Positions 8,752-17,781 of a DNA stretch of 64,000 nucleotides are shown here, one piece after another. Position numbers and translations under genes: made by a program. Within the stretch, counting starts at the first letter, position 1, and every line of letters begins with the position of its first letter. A model generated the notes under the pieces. The model was not told where the DNA came from. It searched no databases and saw only the letters and a program-made list of their open reading frames with translations. Origin of the DNA: an uncultured Gammaproteobacteria bacterium (GTDB lineage Bacteria; Pseudomonadota; Gammaproteobacteria; Pseudomonadales; Azotimanducaceae); the NCBI GenBank assembly GCA_913045175.1, contig CAJWQG010000006.1, forward strand, positions 1 through 64,000, given 5' to 3'.

Positions 8752-10044
8752 CTATGCGTACTGTTTGATCACTGCCTGTCGGTCTTGATCAAACCGCTTT
8801 CCGGCATAAAAGAGCAGCGGAACTGCCAGAAAGGATATGCTGGTAAATATAATCATGCTTGTGGTGTATGGGCTTTCAACGCCTGTATCGATAAGCCAGT
8901 CAACGGTCAGTCCACTCGCGGTCACACCAAAACCGATACCAATTACGTTGATAGCGAGAATGGCGACGGCGGTGACGGTGCCACGAATCTGGGGAGGTAC
9001 TAGCTCCTGTATGGTGCCGAAGATAGGGCCGAAGAGACATCCCAACTGGAAAAATCCCATGCACATCCCCAGGTAAAAGAGGGGAGTACCAGCATCAACC
9101 ATCCTGTAAACGAGCATGATCGGCATGATAATCAGTGCGACCCAGAAGAGAAACATGGGCCGTCCAACACCTGTTTTCTTCAGAAAATAGTCGCTTCCGA
9201 GACCGCCAAACAGGTTTCCGGCCACACCAGCCACTAGTGCAATCCAGCCTGTCAGCTCTGCAATTTCGTTGCGATCGTAACCTCTTTCCTCAACGAACCA
9301 GATTTGCTCAAACATCGCTGCGCCCAGAAAGATATGCAGAGTCACCGCGCTAAAGACGGTCGCTGTCAGCGCGGGAGAGAAAAGAAATGCATCCTTGGTG
9401 GTTGCCAGCGTTTCTTTAAACGAAACTGGAGTCGCTGATGCGCTCTGTGCTTGCTCCTGGTGTCGTCGCGGTGTCTCCTTCAAAAAATACATAATGGCAG
9501 CGAAGAAGAGTCCTATGCCACCCAGTGTATAAAAACATCCTCGCCAACCAACCAGGGGCTCGAGATAAGCCACCACCAATAGGCTGCCGGAGATTCCAAT
9601 GGGCGCCGCCATATAATAGAACCCGGAGGCGAAACCCAGACTTTTTGCCGGAAAGCGATCTGACAGGATGGACATGGCGGTCGGCGTCATGATCGACTCC
9701 CCAATGCCAATAAAAAGGCGCGGAATCGCAAGACTCACAAACCCCTTTGCCATTCCGGATACCGCCGTTAGCGCGCTCCATACAGCCAATCCGAGAGCAA
9801 TAAAACGGGTCCTGTTTACCCGGTCGGCGAGCATACCCATGAAGATGCCGGCAAAAGAATAGAAGAAAATAAAGATAAGACCGGTGAGTAGCCCAAACTG
9901 CGTATTCGTCAGTTCCAGCTCTGGTTTTATCCAGTTAGCCATGCTGGCGATAAGCTGTCGGTCGATTACGTTCATCACGTTGATCACGGTAAGGAACACC
10001 AGAAAAGAGTAATCACCGATTTTGGCTTCTCTTTGGTCCGACAT
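8752..10044 (-). CDS. MFS transporter (spinster-like), copy 1
   Basis: A polytopic carrier of about 430 residues with 12 predicted membrane segments. The segment 2-3 loop has MGMLADRVNRTRFIALG, the classic MFS A-motif, and SLAIPRLFIGIGESIMTPTA follows in segment 4. I use the ATG at 10044 (MSDQREAKIGDYSF); the ATG at 10053 lies too close to its GGGA. It is followed by the lactonase-like gene and preceded by a clear paralogue at 10207-11502 in the same direction. Two adjacent, similar but not identical carriers suggest separate substrates or import plus export of the same compound class. Confidence 0.9.
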   Translation of the reverse strand: MSDQREAKIGDYSFLVFLTVINVMNVIDRQLIASMANWIKPELELTNTQFGLLTGLIFIFFYSFAGIFMGMLADRVNRTRFIALGLAVWSALTAVSGMAKGFVSLAIPRLFIGIGESIMTPTAMSILSDRFPAKSLGFASGFYYMAAPIGISGSLLVVAYLEPLVGWRGCFYTLGGIGLFFAAIMYFLKETPRRHQEQAQSASATPVSFKETLATTKDAFLFSPALTATVFSAVTLHIFLGAAMFEQIWFVEERGYDRNEIAELTGWIALVAGVAGNLFGGLGSDYFLKKTGVGRPMFLFWVALIIMPIMLVYRMVDAGTPLFYLGMCMGFFQLGCLFGPIFGTIQELVPPQIRGTVTAVAILAINVIGIGFGVTASGLTVDWLIDTGVESPYTTSMIIFTSISFLAVPLLFYAGKRFDQDRQAVIKQYA

Positions 10045-10164
10045 CTTTTGCATCCCTATTCTGAAAGTAAGTTGTGAAGAGAGTTTGAGCCCGGAGACTA
10101 CTCTCTATGTGCAATGAAGTAACGACAATAGAGATAACAACCCGCTATTGCTTGATACGTAAAT

Positions 10165-10220
10165 GTTATGAGCCCTCAGCGTTTCTTATAGAGCCCTCAG
10201 CTCTTATTAAGAGCCTTCAG
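10165..10220 (-). repeat. Three imperfect ~20-bp tandem units at the 3' end of an MFS gene
   Basis: On the plus strand GAGCCCTCAG occurs at about 10170 and 10191, and GAGCCTTCAG at 10211, each roughly 20 nt apart, so that the last codons and stop of the upstream MFS gene lie inside the array. One junction forms a small palindrome (GCTCTT-AAT-AAGAGC on the minus strand). No T-tract follows, so it is not an obvious intrinsic terminator. It may be an accidental slippage product. The rest of the 10045-10206 gap holds nothing I can name. Confidence 0.5.
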
Positions 10221-11502
10221 TCAGCGAACCTTCTCGCTCAAGCAGTGCATTTCTGTCTCTTTCAAAGCGATGACCTGCCAGCCAGAACATGGGGACCGAT
10301 GCCAAAGAGATCAGCGTGAACACTAACAGGGCCACGGTGTAGGGTTCTTCGATGTTGGCTGAAATGAGCCAGTCAATAACAACACCGGCGGAACTGACAC
10401 CGATGGCAACACCGAACAGCTGTATCGACAGGATAACGAACGCCATCATGGTGCCTCGGATGCGAGGCGGTGTTAGCTCCTGCACAGTGGCAAAAACCGG
10501 CCCGTAAAAACAGCCAACCTGAAAATAGGTAAAGAACAGCCCCGACCAGAACAATAGCGTTCCGGGTTCCACGATCCGATAGGCGATGTTGATGGGGGAG
10601 AGCAGGAGTATCGTCCAGAACAGAAACATCGGTCGGCCGATGCCGGTTTTGCGCAGGAACAGGTCTCCGCCATAGCCGCCGAACAAGGTGCCCGCTACGC
10701 CGCCCAGGATCGCATACCAGGCGGTGATTCTGGCGATCTCGGTACGTTCGAACCCCCGTTCCTGGGCGAACCAAAGCTGTTCGAAGACTCCGGCGCCAAG
10801 CATAAAGGTGAAGGCTACGCCGCCGAAAATGGTCATCTTCAGGGCAAGGGAGTGCTTTAAGGCTGAAACCAGAGTCTGGACGATCTCTTTCACAGATGGC
10901 TTGGTAAGTTCCGCATCGAGGTCCTGAGTGATTCTGCGAGGCTCTTTCATAAATAACATGACACCGGCAAGCACGACGCCGATAGCGCCCAACAGATAAA
11001 AGCAGCCGCGCCAGCCGAAGATGGGTTCCAGGTAGGCAACCACAAATAGACTCAACCCGACGCCGATAGGCACACCAAGGCCGAACACTCCCATTGCCGC
11101 ACCCTGCCACTTTGCAGGGAAACGATCACCAATAAGAGACAGTGACGCGGGGGTCAGAATCGACTCACCGACGCCTATAAACATTCTTGGTATGGCAAGG
11201 CTGACAAAACCGCGGGCCAACCCTGACAAAGCTGTTAAGGCGCTCCACAGGGCAAGGCCGCCTGCGATGAGGCGAGTTCGATTGAGCCGGTCGGCGAGGG
11301 CGCCCATAAAGAGCCCCATGACCGCGTAGAAGAAGATAAATACGAGGCCGGTTAATAATCCGAACTGGGTATTGGTGAGCTCCAGTTCCGGAACGATCCA
11401 GTTAGCGAAGCTGGCCAGCAGCTGGCGGTCAACGTAGTTGAGGATGTTGAGCAGCGTTAGAAAGAGCAGAAATCCAACGTCACGGGCGGTGACATTTTCC
11501 AT
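10207..11502 (-). CDS. MFS transporter (spinster-like), copy 2
   Basis: A 431-residue, 12-segment carrier paralogous to the neighbour at 8752-10044. Matching blocks include NYVDRQLLASFANWIVPELE in segment 1, MGALADRLNRTRLIAGG (A-motif) and AIPRMFIGVGESILTPASLS. It begins 2 nt after the stop of the SDR gene upstream, so it is co-translated with it. Spinster-type MFS members in proteobacteria often sit in degradation clusters for aromatic or steroid acids, but the substrate cannot be deduced from the sequence. Confidence 0.92.
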   Translation of the reverse strand: MENVTARDVGFLLFLTLLNILNYVDRQLLASFANWIVPELELTNTQFGLLTGLVFIFFYAVMGLFMGALADRLNRTRLIAGGLALWSALTALSGLARGFVSLAIPRMFIGVGESILTPASLSLIGDRFPAKWQGAAMGVFGLGVPIGVGLSLFVVAYLEPIFGWRGCFYLLGAIGVVLAGVMLFMKEPRRITQDLDAELTKPSVKEIVQTLVSALKHSLALKMTIFGGVAFTFMLGAGVFEQLWFAQERGFERTEIARITAWYAILGGVAGTLFGGYGGDLFLRKTGIGRPMFLFWTILLLSPINIAYRIVEPGTLLFWSGLFFTYFQVGCFYGPVFATVQELTPPRIRGTMMAFVILSIQLFGVAIGVSSAGVVIDWLISANIEEPYTVALLVFTLISLASVPMFWLAGHRFERDRNALLEREGSLTEGS

Positions 11503-11504
11503 AT

Positions 11505-12284
11505 TCAGCCCATCCTCATGCCACCGGAAATGGTAATGGTCTGTCCAGTCATGCCGTTTGATTCATCGGAAGCCAGATAGACGGCAATGTGCGCGACTTC
11601 TTCGGGTTCCAGGAAGCGTCCCATGGGGATGCGCTCCTGCGCAGTATTGCGTAACTCCTCCGGTGAAACTCCAATTTTTTCAGCTGCTTTGTCCAGGGCG
11701 CTGATCATGTCGGTCTCGACAATTCCCGGACAAATTGCATTCACATTAATGTTATTCAGTGCGTTTTCCAGTGCGACGCAGCGGGTAAGTGCGACGACGC
11801 CATGCTTGGAAATATTGTAGGCAGCCTGATTGGGGCTCTCCCACTTTCCGGCTGTCGAGGCAACGTTAATTACCTTGCCTCGTCCAAGTTTCTGCATGTG
11901 TCTGATGGCGTGTTGTGTGAGCTGGAATACCGCACGGAGGTTAACCTGCATGACCAGATCAAACTCGCTTATCTCGTACTCGGTGAAGGGCTTGCCGATG
12001 TGGATGCCGGCGTTGTTGACCAGTACGTCGAGGGTCGGATGCTGCTCAAGGACGGTGAAGAAAAGGCGGTCTATATCGTCTATATCACTGAGGTCCGCGG
12101 GGACAGTAGAGACCTCCACATCAAACTCATCCAATTTGGTTTTTGCGGCTTCGAGTCCGGCTTCATTTGTGGCGGTCAGAATCAGGTTTGCACCCTGACG
12201 TGCGAAGTGCTCCGCAATTGAAAAACCGATGCCGCGACTGGCGCCGGTTATTAAAGCAGTTCTGCCTTCAAGACGGTTCGTCAT
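11505..12284 (-). CDS. Short-chain dehydrogenase/reductase (SDR)
   Basis: A classical SDR of 259 residues from the ATG at 12284 (MTNRLEGRTALITGASRGIG). That start overlaps the GST stop codon as TGATG and lies ten bases after GGAGG; an ATG at 12293 is directly against the same GGAGG and is less likely. It carries the cofactor motif TGASRGIG, NNAGIH, the catalytic serine in NVASTAGKW and the YNISK dyad. The C-terminal GMTGQTITISGGMRMG is typical of the FabG-like branch. It should oxidise or reduce a hydroxy/keto group of the pathway intermediate, sitting between the GST and the first transporter. Confidence 0.92.
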   Translation of the reverse strand: MTNRLEGRTALITGASRGIGFSIAEHFARQGANLILTATNEAGLEAAKTKLDEFDVEVSTVPADLSDIDDIDRLFFTVLEQHPTLDVLVNNAGIHIGKPFTEYEISEFDLVMQVNLRAVFQLTQHAIRHMQKLGRGKVINVASTAGKWESPNQAAYNISKHGVVALTRCVALENALNNINVNAICPGIVETDMISALDKAAEKIGVSPEELRNTAQERIPMGRFLEPEEVAHIAVYLASDESNGMTGQTITISGGMRMG

Positions 12285-13396
12285 CAGAGCCATACCTCCA
12301 GGTTATTGTGTCGCCCAATTTCCCTGGTTAGTCTCATGTCGAGAACCTCGCGCATATTGCACGCTGAGAGCAGGGCGTCTACTTCATTCTTGGTTGCGTC
12401 ATCTAACGCGTCGTAAGTGTCCTGCGCGCGTTTCAGTACATAAAAGCGAAACGGCTGCGCTATGGCGGTGATCGATCTTCCTGATACCTCGAACTCAGCG
12501 TCGTCACCGACGCCACGCTCTACTTCGGTGAGCGGTGGCACGTCTGGATTTGCGGCTATCCACTCATTGATGCTGTTGCAGGCAGCGCAACTTTCGGGAA
12601 CAAAATCAGTCGCGAAGTGCTTCAGTACGTCTATCAACGTATCCGGAATCTCATCGTTGTCCAGGTACTTCTCTTCCTTATTGGCGAATTCGCCGATATC
12701 GGGCTCCGGTCGATTCATCCGTTCGCGCCATCTATACAGACGAGGCGCGTGCTGCTGCATTAACGAAAGGGGTTTCGGGTCACGACCCAGGTGTCCGTAG
12801 AGAGGCGCCATCATGCCGAAGTCACCCAAACAGGGCCTGCCGCCAAGAAAGTAGGGGTAGTCCGCAAAGTGCGTGTTCAGCACCTTCAGCATCGACATGT
12901 GTGTGGACTCGATCAGGTCATGGATCTCAGGTATCACGCCCCAGGCGGGATTGACCTCGGTCTTGATGAAATGCATGCGGTCTGCCGTGGCCTTCTCGCC
13001 CGGATAGAGTGTTTGAAAGTGAAACTTCAGGAACTCCTCCTGGTCTTCATCGAAGTTCCAGCGGTAATGCATACATTGTCGTAACAATCCCTCGGCACCA
13101 ATGGTGTCGAGCAGTTGACTGACAATCTGCTGCTTGGGCGTTGTGGGCGAATAGGTGTGGCCGCTCAGGGCCTCATAGTGGTCGATAATTGCGACGCCGT
13201 CGCGAATAACATCACCATTTGGAAACTCAATCGTAGGAATACCACGACGGTCGCCAGCCTTGGGCAAAACGACATCATAGAAGTGAGGAGACGAGTGGGG
13301 TTCTTCGCGATAATCAATGCCCGCTTTGATCAGATAGCTGCGTGCTCTACCTGTGTACAGAGATACGGGGGAGCCGTAGAGGGTAATTGGCTTCAT
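12284..13396 (-). CDS. Glutathione S-transferase family protein, long form (copy 1)
   Basis: A 370-residue protein that starts with a thioredoxin-like GST domain (MKPITLYGSPVSLYTGRARS, cis-proline in RGIPTIEFPNG, acidic site in VIRDGVAIID) followed by the all-helical domain with YPYFLGGRPCLGDFGMMAPL. It then carries an additional C-terminal domain of about 130 residues that ordinary 200-230-residue GSTs lack. It is closely paralogous along its whole length to the protein encoded at 38854-39966, including the shared ending TREIGR-NNLEVW. Both copies sit within TonB-receptor catabolic clusters, which suggests the same chemistry, perhaps reductive dehalogenation, ether cleavage or isomerisation, on related substrates. 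Confidence 0.85.
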   Translation of the reverse strand: MKPITLYGSPVSLYTGRARSYLIKAGIDYREEPHSSPHFYDVVLPKAGDRRGIPTIEFPNGDVIRDGVAIIDHYEALSGHTYSPTTPKQQIVSQLLDTIGAEGLLRQCMHYRWNFDEDQEEFLKFHFQTLYPGEKATADRMHFIKTEVNPAWGVIPEIHDLIESTHMSMLKVLNTHFADYPYFLGGRPCLGDFGMMAPLYGHLGRDPKPLSLMQQHAPRLYRWRERMNRPEPDIGEFANKEEKYLDNDEIPDTLIDVLKHFATDFVPESCAACNSINEWIAANPDVPPLTEVERGVGDDAEFEVSGRSITAIAQPFRFYVLKRAQDTYDALDDATKNEVDALLSACNMREVLDMRLTREIGRHNNLEVWL

Positions 13397-13432
13397 TAAT
13401 GAGTCCTTAGGGTCTTCGTTTTTTTTTGTTGT

Positions 13433-14683
13433 TTATCTTCCGAGGCTTTCCGCAAATTCAACGAGAGATGCCACGGTATCTCGGGTCAGCTCTGGGATTA
13501 GATCCGGCGTGGCGATTTCAGGCACGTGCGGCGCACCGGTAATGGTGCGCGATATTGCAGATACACCTGATTTTGTTAGTTTTTGGGCAAACACGGCGCC
13601 ATCATCTCTAATGAGATCGAGCTCGTAGTTGGTAATGATATGTGGCGGCAGGCCCTTGAGTTCCTTCGCCGTCGCATGAAACGGCCAGGCCATTGGGTCA
13701 TGTTCGTGCATGTCTTTCGGGTCATAAACCCGTGTCATCGCCCGCATCATCTCACGGGTACCCTGATAGCCCAGGTTTTCGCGCCAGGCCAGCAATTCCG
13801 GAGGTGCCGAAGAGTAGAATCCCAGGATCATCGGTGCCATGGCAAAGACACCATCAATCTCTTTGACCCACCCTTCTATATTGGCTTTTATGCCCGTTGC
13901 CACTGCCAGATTGCCACCGCCGGATTCGCCGGCGACAACGATGCTGGAAACGTTCAGTTTGGATCGATTGTCATAGGCCCAGCGCACACCGCTCGCACAG
14001 TCATTCAGTCCTGCGGGAAAAGGGTGGACGCCAAGTTTTCCGCCGGCATTTCTGAATTCAACGCCAACGACCACCATGCCTCGTTGTGCCAGGGTCTTGC
14101 GCCACCTGACGAAGGATGGGTCTTCCGCTGACGAGAAGGACATACCACCGCCGTGAATGTGTACCACGCAGGGTAGCTTTCGTCCTCGCTTTTTTGGCCC
14201 ATCAGTTTTTGGTCTATCAATAAAGAGTCTGATTTTGTTGCCATCGACGCCAACAATGGTCTCCTCGCTTGAAACAACATCAGAGAATTTTGGCATCATC
14301 GCAAGCGCAGCAGTTCCCTGCGCCTCAAGCATTTTTTCCATGGCGGCGACCCATGCGAGGCTTTCCTCATAGGATGATTCCAGGGTTACCTGGGGTGGCA
14401 TCACTGGTATTACGCCTGGAGGGGAAGGGGTGCTGAGTGCAGTGCGAACTCGCTCATTCAGGCGGGGGTCTGTAAGCAAGGTCAGATCAGGATTGCCCAA
14501 TCGTCCTGGAAGGACTACATCTAGATCGCAATCCGGCTCCGGAGCAGAGCCGGATACACGGCTGGCATGTAGCGCAGGGATCAGTGCGCCAGTCGCTAAG
14601 AGGCCATGCCCCATCTTTCGAAAGAATTGACGGCGTGCTGCCTGCGAACGACTCTGTAATGGCGCTTTCTTATCCCCTGCCAT
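13433..14683 (-). CDS. Alpha/beta hydrolase (HSL-like), Tat-exported
   Basis: A 416-residue esterase/lipase of the hormone-sensitive-lipase group. The N-terminus has a twin-arginine signal (ARRQFFRKMGHGLLATGALI), indicating folded export to the periplasm. The oxyanion motif is VVHIHGGGMSF (about residue 175), the nucleophile elbow is VVAGESGGGNLAV, and the family's DP-x-A/W acid region and histidine (TGAPHVPEI) follow. An exported esterase right after the TonB receptor gene fits a role in cleaving the imported compound before inner-membrane transport by the MFS carriers downstream. The ATG is at 14683 and the stop is 36 nt before the GST start. Confidence 0.88.
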   Translation of the reverse strand: MAGDKKAPLQSRSQAARRQFFRKMGHGLLATGALIPALHASRVSGSAPEPDCDLDVVLPGRLGNPDLTLLTDPRLNERVRTALSTPSPPGVIPVMPPQVTLESSYEESLAWVAAMEKMLEAQGTAALAMMPKFSDVVSSEETIVGVDGNKIRLFIDRPKTDGPKKRGRKLPCVVHIHGGGMSFSSAEDPSFVRWRKTLAQRGMVVVGVEFRNAGGKLGVHPFPAGLNDCASGVRWAYDNRSKLNVSSIVVAGESGGGNLAVATGIKANIEGWVKEIDGVFAMAPMILGFYSSAPPELLAWRENLGYQGTREMMRAMTRVYDPKDMHEHDPMAWPFHATAKELKGLPPHIITNYELDLIRDDGAVFAQKLTKSGVSAISRTITGAPHVPEIATPDLIPELTRDTVASLVEFAESLGR

Positions 14684-14715
14684 ATGTTTCTACAAATTCC
14701 TTCCTGTCGTAAAGA

Positions 14716-16926
14716 CTATCGCTGTCCGAAGAATCGGGTAAATTCTACACCAATCTGTCTTGGCATATTCCAGGTGCCCTGGCGGCCGTAGGTCGTGTTT
14801 GAGCCCTGTATGTTGGCTACATAATCTTTGTCCGTAAGGTTTCGAACAAACAGTCGGCCAGCATAAAGGTCATCGCTACTATTCCAGTTCACATTGAAGT
14901 TAAAGATCGTGTAGGGGTCCGTAGAATCTCCCTTTTGATCGAACTCCCTGTAATACACACGGGATCGGTAACTGGCGTCCAGACTCATGGTCAGGTAGCC
15001 ACCCGTTTCAAGCGGAGTTTCATAGGTTATGCCGATGTTCAGACTGGTATCAGGCGCATAGTTGAGAGGATTACCCTCGTTTTCCAATACCCCAAGCTCT
15101 GCCCGTAGTGTGTCGGTGTTCAGGAAAGGTCCGTATGCAGAATCGAGCAGGGTCAGCCCGCCATTGATGCTCCAGTTCTCATTCAGGATGGAAGACATCT
15201 CAATTTCGAGGCCATCAATCTCCGCATCACCGGCGTTAGTAATGGATCCCTGAATGCCAATCACCTGGGCAACCTGAAAATCTGAATAGTCATAGTGGAA
15301 CAGCGCCACTGTTAAGTCGGATGCGCCATCCAGAAGGCTGGCTTTAAGACCCATCTCGAAGGCGTCAACCGTTTCAGGTCTCCAGGGTGGGGCACATTCA
15401 GATCCGTTCACACCACCTACTTTGAACCCTTCAGAATACGTCGTGTACACCATGCTGGTGTCATTCAGGTCGTATTCAACAGAAGCTCTTATGGTGTTTT
15501 CAGACTCGTTCCACTCCTGTGCAAAGACGCCGGGACCGCAGAACCGAACAACTTCGACGGGGCCCATGCCCGGGAACTTCAGTCGAACCGCAAAGTTGTG
15601 CGCTTCACGCTTTTCTTCGTCAGTTGTGCGAATACCCGCACCAATGCGCACACGTTCTGACACCGTCCAGGTTGCGTCGACAAAAGCCGACTTCGATGTG
15701 GTGTCGAAAAAGGGTTGCTGAAAATCAAACTGATTTGCAAAAGGAAATCCGAACGCTGCAATAGGAAAATCGAAAAAGAAGGAAGCTTCGCGATCGTCGT
15801 CCATGTAATACAGACCTACAATCCAGTCAAGATTTCCATTAACGCCGGAAAGATTGATTTCCTGGGTAAATGTGTCGTGTTCCGCCGTGGATGTTCTCTG
15901 AAAAAGTCCCACGCTCGTACCATCTGCGGATATATGGTTTTGATCGAACCAGGTCTGCTTTGCGGTGATGGATTTTAGATTCATCTCACCTATAGCCCAG
16001 TTCAGTTCAAGGCTGGCTACATCATATTCGCGGTCCGAATCTACGGGGCCCTTGCTATAGATCTTCCAGGGCTCTTCAGTAAACAGAACGTCCGAGGGTG
16101 GCGTTGTGCTGGTGTCTATTGGCGGCAGGCCCGAAGCGGTACCCAGGTCATAGTGTCCAACGATCATAGAGTGGTGATCCCAGGGACCATTCATTTCACT
16201 TCGGCCATACATGAAGGTGGCATCCACGGTGTCTTTCAGGTCAGCAGTGAGGGTCAGTCGAAGGTTCGATTTTTCTCCCATCATCAAGTCAGTTTCACCC
16301 GGCATCAGATTCTTAATCCAGCCCTCGCCGGCATCCAGGAAATTGGCCGCCAGACGAAAGCCCGCTTTGTCCCCGATGGGGCCACTGATAACACCTTCCA
16401 GCGTGGCGTGCTCGTATTCAGCGTAACCGGCCTTGATGTGGCCGCTAAGCTCGTCGGTGGGTCTCGCCGAGATGAAGTTAATGGTTCCGCCGGTAGCGTT
16501 TCGCCCATAAAGTGTGCCCTGAGGTCCGCGCAGCACTTCAACTCGTACAAGGTCCAGCTGCGCTAACTGAGAACTGGATGCGATAGCCTGCACCACGCCA
16601 TCAATACTCACCATGACGCCCGGTGCATCGACAAATTCACCGATGCCACGTATCGCAACCTGGCGTCGACCGAGGAACTCACCGTATTGCAGGCTGGGTA
16701 CCAGGTACTGTATCTCAGAGATATCGCTAATGCCTTTGGCGCTCAATTCTTCGGCACCAAGTGCTGAAATTGACGCCGGCGTCGTTAATATCGATGCGTC
16801 GCGTTTTAGGCCCGTGACTACGATTTCTTCAAGCACAGAGGCGTCTTCGCCTTCTGCGCTGAACACATTGGTGGATATCGCGAGTCCGGTAGTGAACACA
16901 ATGCTTCCGATAAAAGCTGTTTTCAT
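14716..16926 (-). CDS. TonB-dependent receptor
   Basis: A 736-residue outer-membrane receptor. It begins with a Sec signal peptide (MKTAFIGSIVFTTGLAISTN, cut near FSA), then a TonB box (LEEIVVTG) and a plug domain with VRVEVLRGPQGTLYGRNATG. The beta-barrel ends in aromatic phenylalanine-rich FTRFFGQR as expected for outer-membrane insertion. It heads the 16926-7042 minus-strand unit and is divergent from a TetR regulator at 17128. A paired ATAG-N4-CTAT element overlaps its likely promoter 87 bp upstream. The ligand is unknown; receptors of this IroN/sugar-like subfamily often import organic nutrients rather than iron. Confidence 0.93.
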   Translation of the reverse strand: MKTAFIGSIVFTTGLAISTNVFSAEGEDASVLEEIVVTGLKRDASILTTPASISALGAEELSAKGISDISEIQYLVPSLQYGEFLGRRQVAIRGIGEFVDAPGVMVSIDGVVQAIASSSQLAQLDLVRVEVLRGPQGTLYGRNATGGTINFISARPTDELSGHIKAGYAEYEHATLEGVISGPIGDKAGFRLAANFLDAGEGWIKNLMPGETDLMMGEKSNLRLTLTADLKDTVDATFMYGRSEMNGPWDHHSMIVGHYDLGTASGLPPIDTSTTPPSDVLFTEEPWKIYSKGPVDSDREYDVASLELNWAIGEMNLKSITAKQTWFDQNHISADGTSVGLFQRTSTAEHDTFTQEINLSGVNGNLDWIVGLYYMDDDREASFFFDFPIAAFGFPFANQFDFQQPFFDTTSKSAFVDATWTVSERVRIGAGIRTTDEEKREAHNFAVRLKFPGMGPVEVVRFCGPGVFAQEWNESENTIRASVEYDLNDTSMVYTTYSEGFKVGGVNGSECAPPWRPETVDAFEMGLKASLLDGASDLTVALFHYDYSDFQVAQVIGIQGSITNAGDAEIDGLEIEMSSILNENWSINGGLTLLDSAYGPFLNTDTLRAELGVLENEGNPLNYAPDTSLNIGITYETPLETGGYLTMSLDASYRSRVYYREFDQKGDSTDPYTIFNFNVNWNSSDDLYAGRLFVRNLTDKDYVANIQGSNTTYGRQGTWNMPRQIGVEFTRFFGQR

Positions 16927-17013
16927 GAATTTCCCCTCAAGTGATCGGCTATTGCCGATTCAATTAATTGATTACTCGGCTAACTGAGATCGTCTATGGA
17001 CGATACATTCCCC

Positions 17014-17059
17014 ATAGCTTGCTATATTTAACATCAAATATATTAACATAGCCAACTAT
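17014..17059 (-). promoter_or_regulatory. Operator/promoter: two ATAG-N4-CTAT palindromes 34 bp apart
   Basis: Perfect half-site palindromes ATAGCTTGCTAT (17014-17025) and ATAGCCAACTAT (17048-17059) start 34 bp apart in the 201-bp gap between the TonB receptor and the TetR gene. Read towards the receptor, a TTTGATGTTAAAT block precedes the nearer site, which would itself form the -10 hexamer (TATAGC), with the distal site over the -35 region. The same arrangement with the same spacing is found at 33357-33402 before another TonB receptor. The likely binder is the TetR protein encoded next door; this is inference from position and symmetry. Confidence 0.7.
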
Positions 17060-17127
17060 GTTTAACTGAATTACTTCTGCGGTTTTGCTAATATGAATGG
17101 TGAGATGTCCAAGCCCGGGAAGATGTA

Positions 17128-17778
17128 TTGGCAATCCAGTACCCAAAACGAACAGAAAAGAAGCACAGGAACCGTGAATTGCTGGTCGATTCTGCAATCA
17201 GGCTTTTTTCGACCAAAGGCTACAAACACACCACATTAGAACAAATTGCGGCCAGTGCAGGCCTGCATGTGCAGACTTTGTATGGTCACTTTAAGAACAA
17301 AGAGGAACTATGCACTGCGGGGGCTGAATTTGCGGCGCGCCACTGCAGAGAGTACTTTGAAAAGTCACCGAACGACCAATCGACTTTCCAGATTTGGCGG
17401 CGGTTCATGAACGACTCGGTATCCGGGTTAACGCCCATGGGTTTTGGTGAACATAAGAGGGAGCAGCTACTTTCACCATCGTCACTATTGAATGACAATC
17501 ACCTGCTGATGGTCTACTCGGCCTATGAAGATCTGCTGACGGAATATCTTGCAAGAGACTTTCAAATGGACCCGAAATTCGATCGTTTACCCAGGTTGGT
17601 TGCAGCCATGCTATGGAGTGCTATCGAAGTGGCCTTGAAGCGCTGCGCGGGCCTTGATGTTGGGAAGGATCAGCTAAATGATGATTCCGCGGTCCTGGCT
17701 GAATGTGTCGGCGTCGTGGACGACATTGAAACAATTTTCGCTGGTTATATTAAGCGTGCAGACAATCAGATCGCGTAA
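17128..17778 (+). CDS. TetR/AcrR-family transcriptional regulator
   Basis: A 216-residue regulator with an N-terminal TetR helix-turn-helix (LLVDSAIRLFSTKGYKHTTL, then IAASAGLHVQTLYGHFKNKE, residues 14-60) and an unconserved all-helical ligand domain. The only reasonable start is the TTG at 17128, with GGGAAG upstream. It is divergently transcribed from the TonB-receptor unit and the gap holds two identical-type palindromes, the classical layout of a local repressor responding to the pathway substrate. Its stop lies 4 nt from the convergent TDGLP gene stop. Confidence 0.9.
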   Translation: MAIQYPKRTEKKHRNRELLVDSAIRLFSTKGYKHTTLEQIAASAGLHVQTLYGHFKNKEELCTAGAEFAARHCREYFEKSPNDQSTFQIWRRFMNDSVSGLTPMGFGEHKREQLLSPSSLLNDNHLLMVYSAYEDLLTEYLARDFQMDPKFDRLPRLVAAMLWSAIEVALKRCAGLDVGKDQLNDDSAVLAECVGVVDDIETIFAGYIKRADNQIA

Positions 17779-17781
17779 TAA

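Noticed and set aside
10165-10220. CRISPR-like array at the MFS gene end
   Set aside because: Only three imperfect ~20-bp units without spacers and partly inside a coding sequence; no cas genes.
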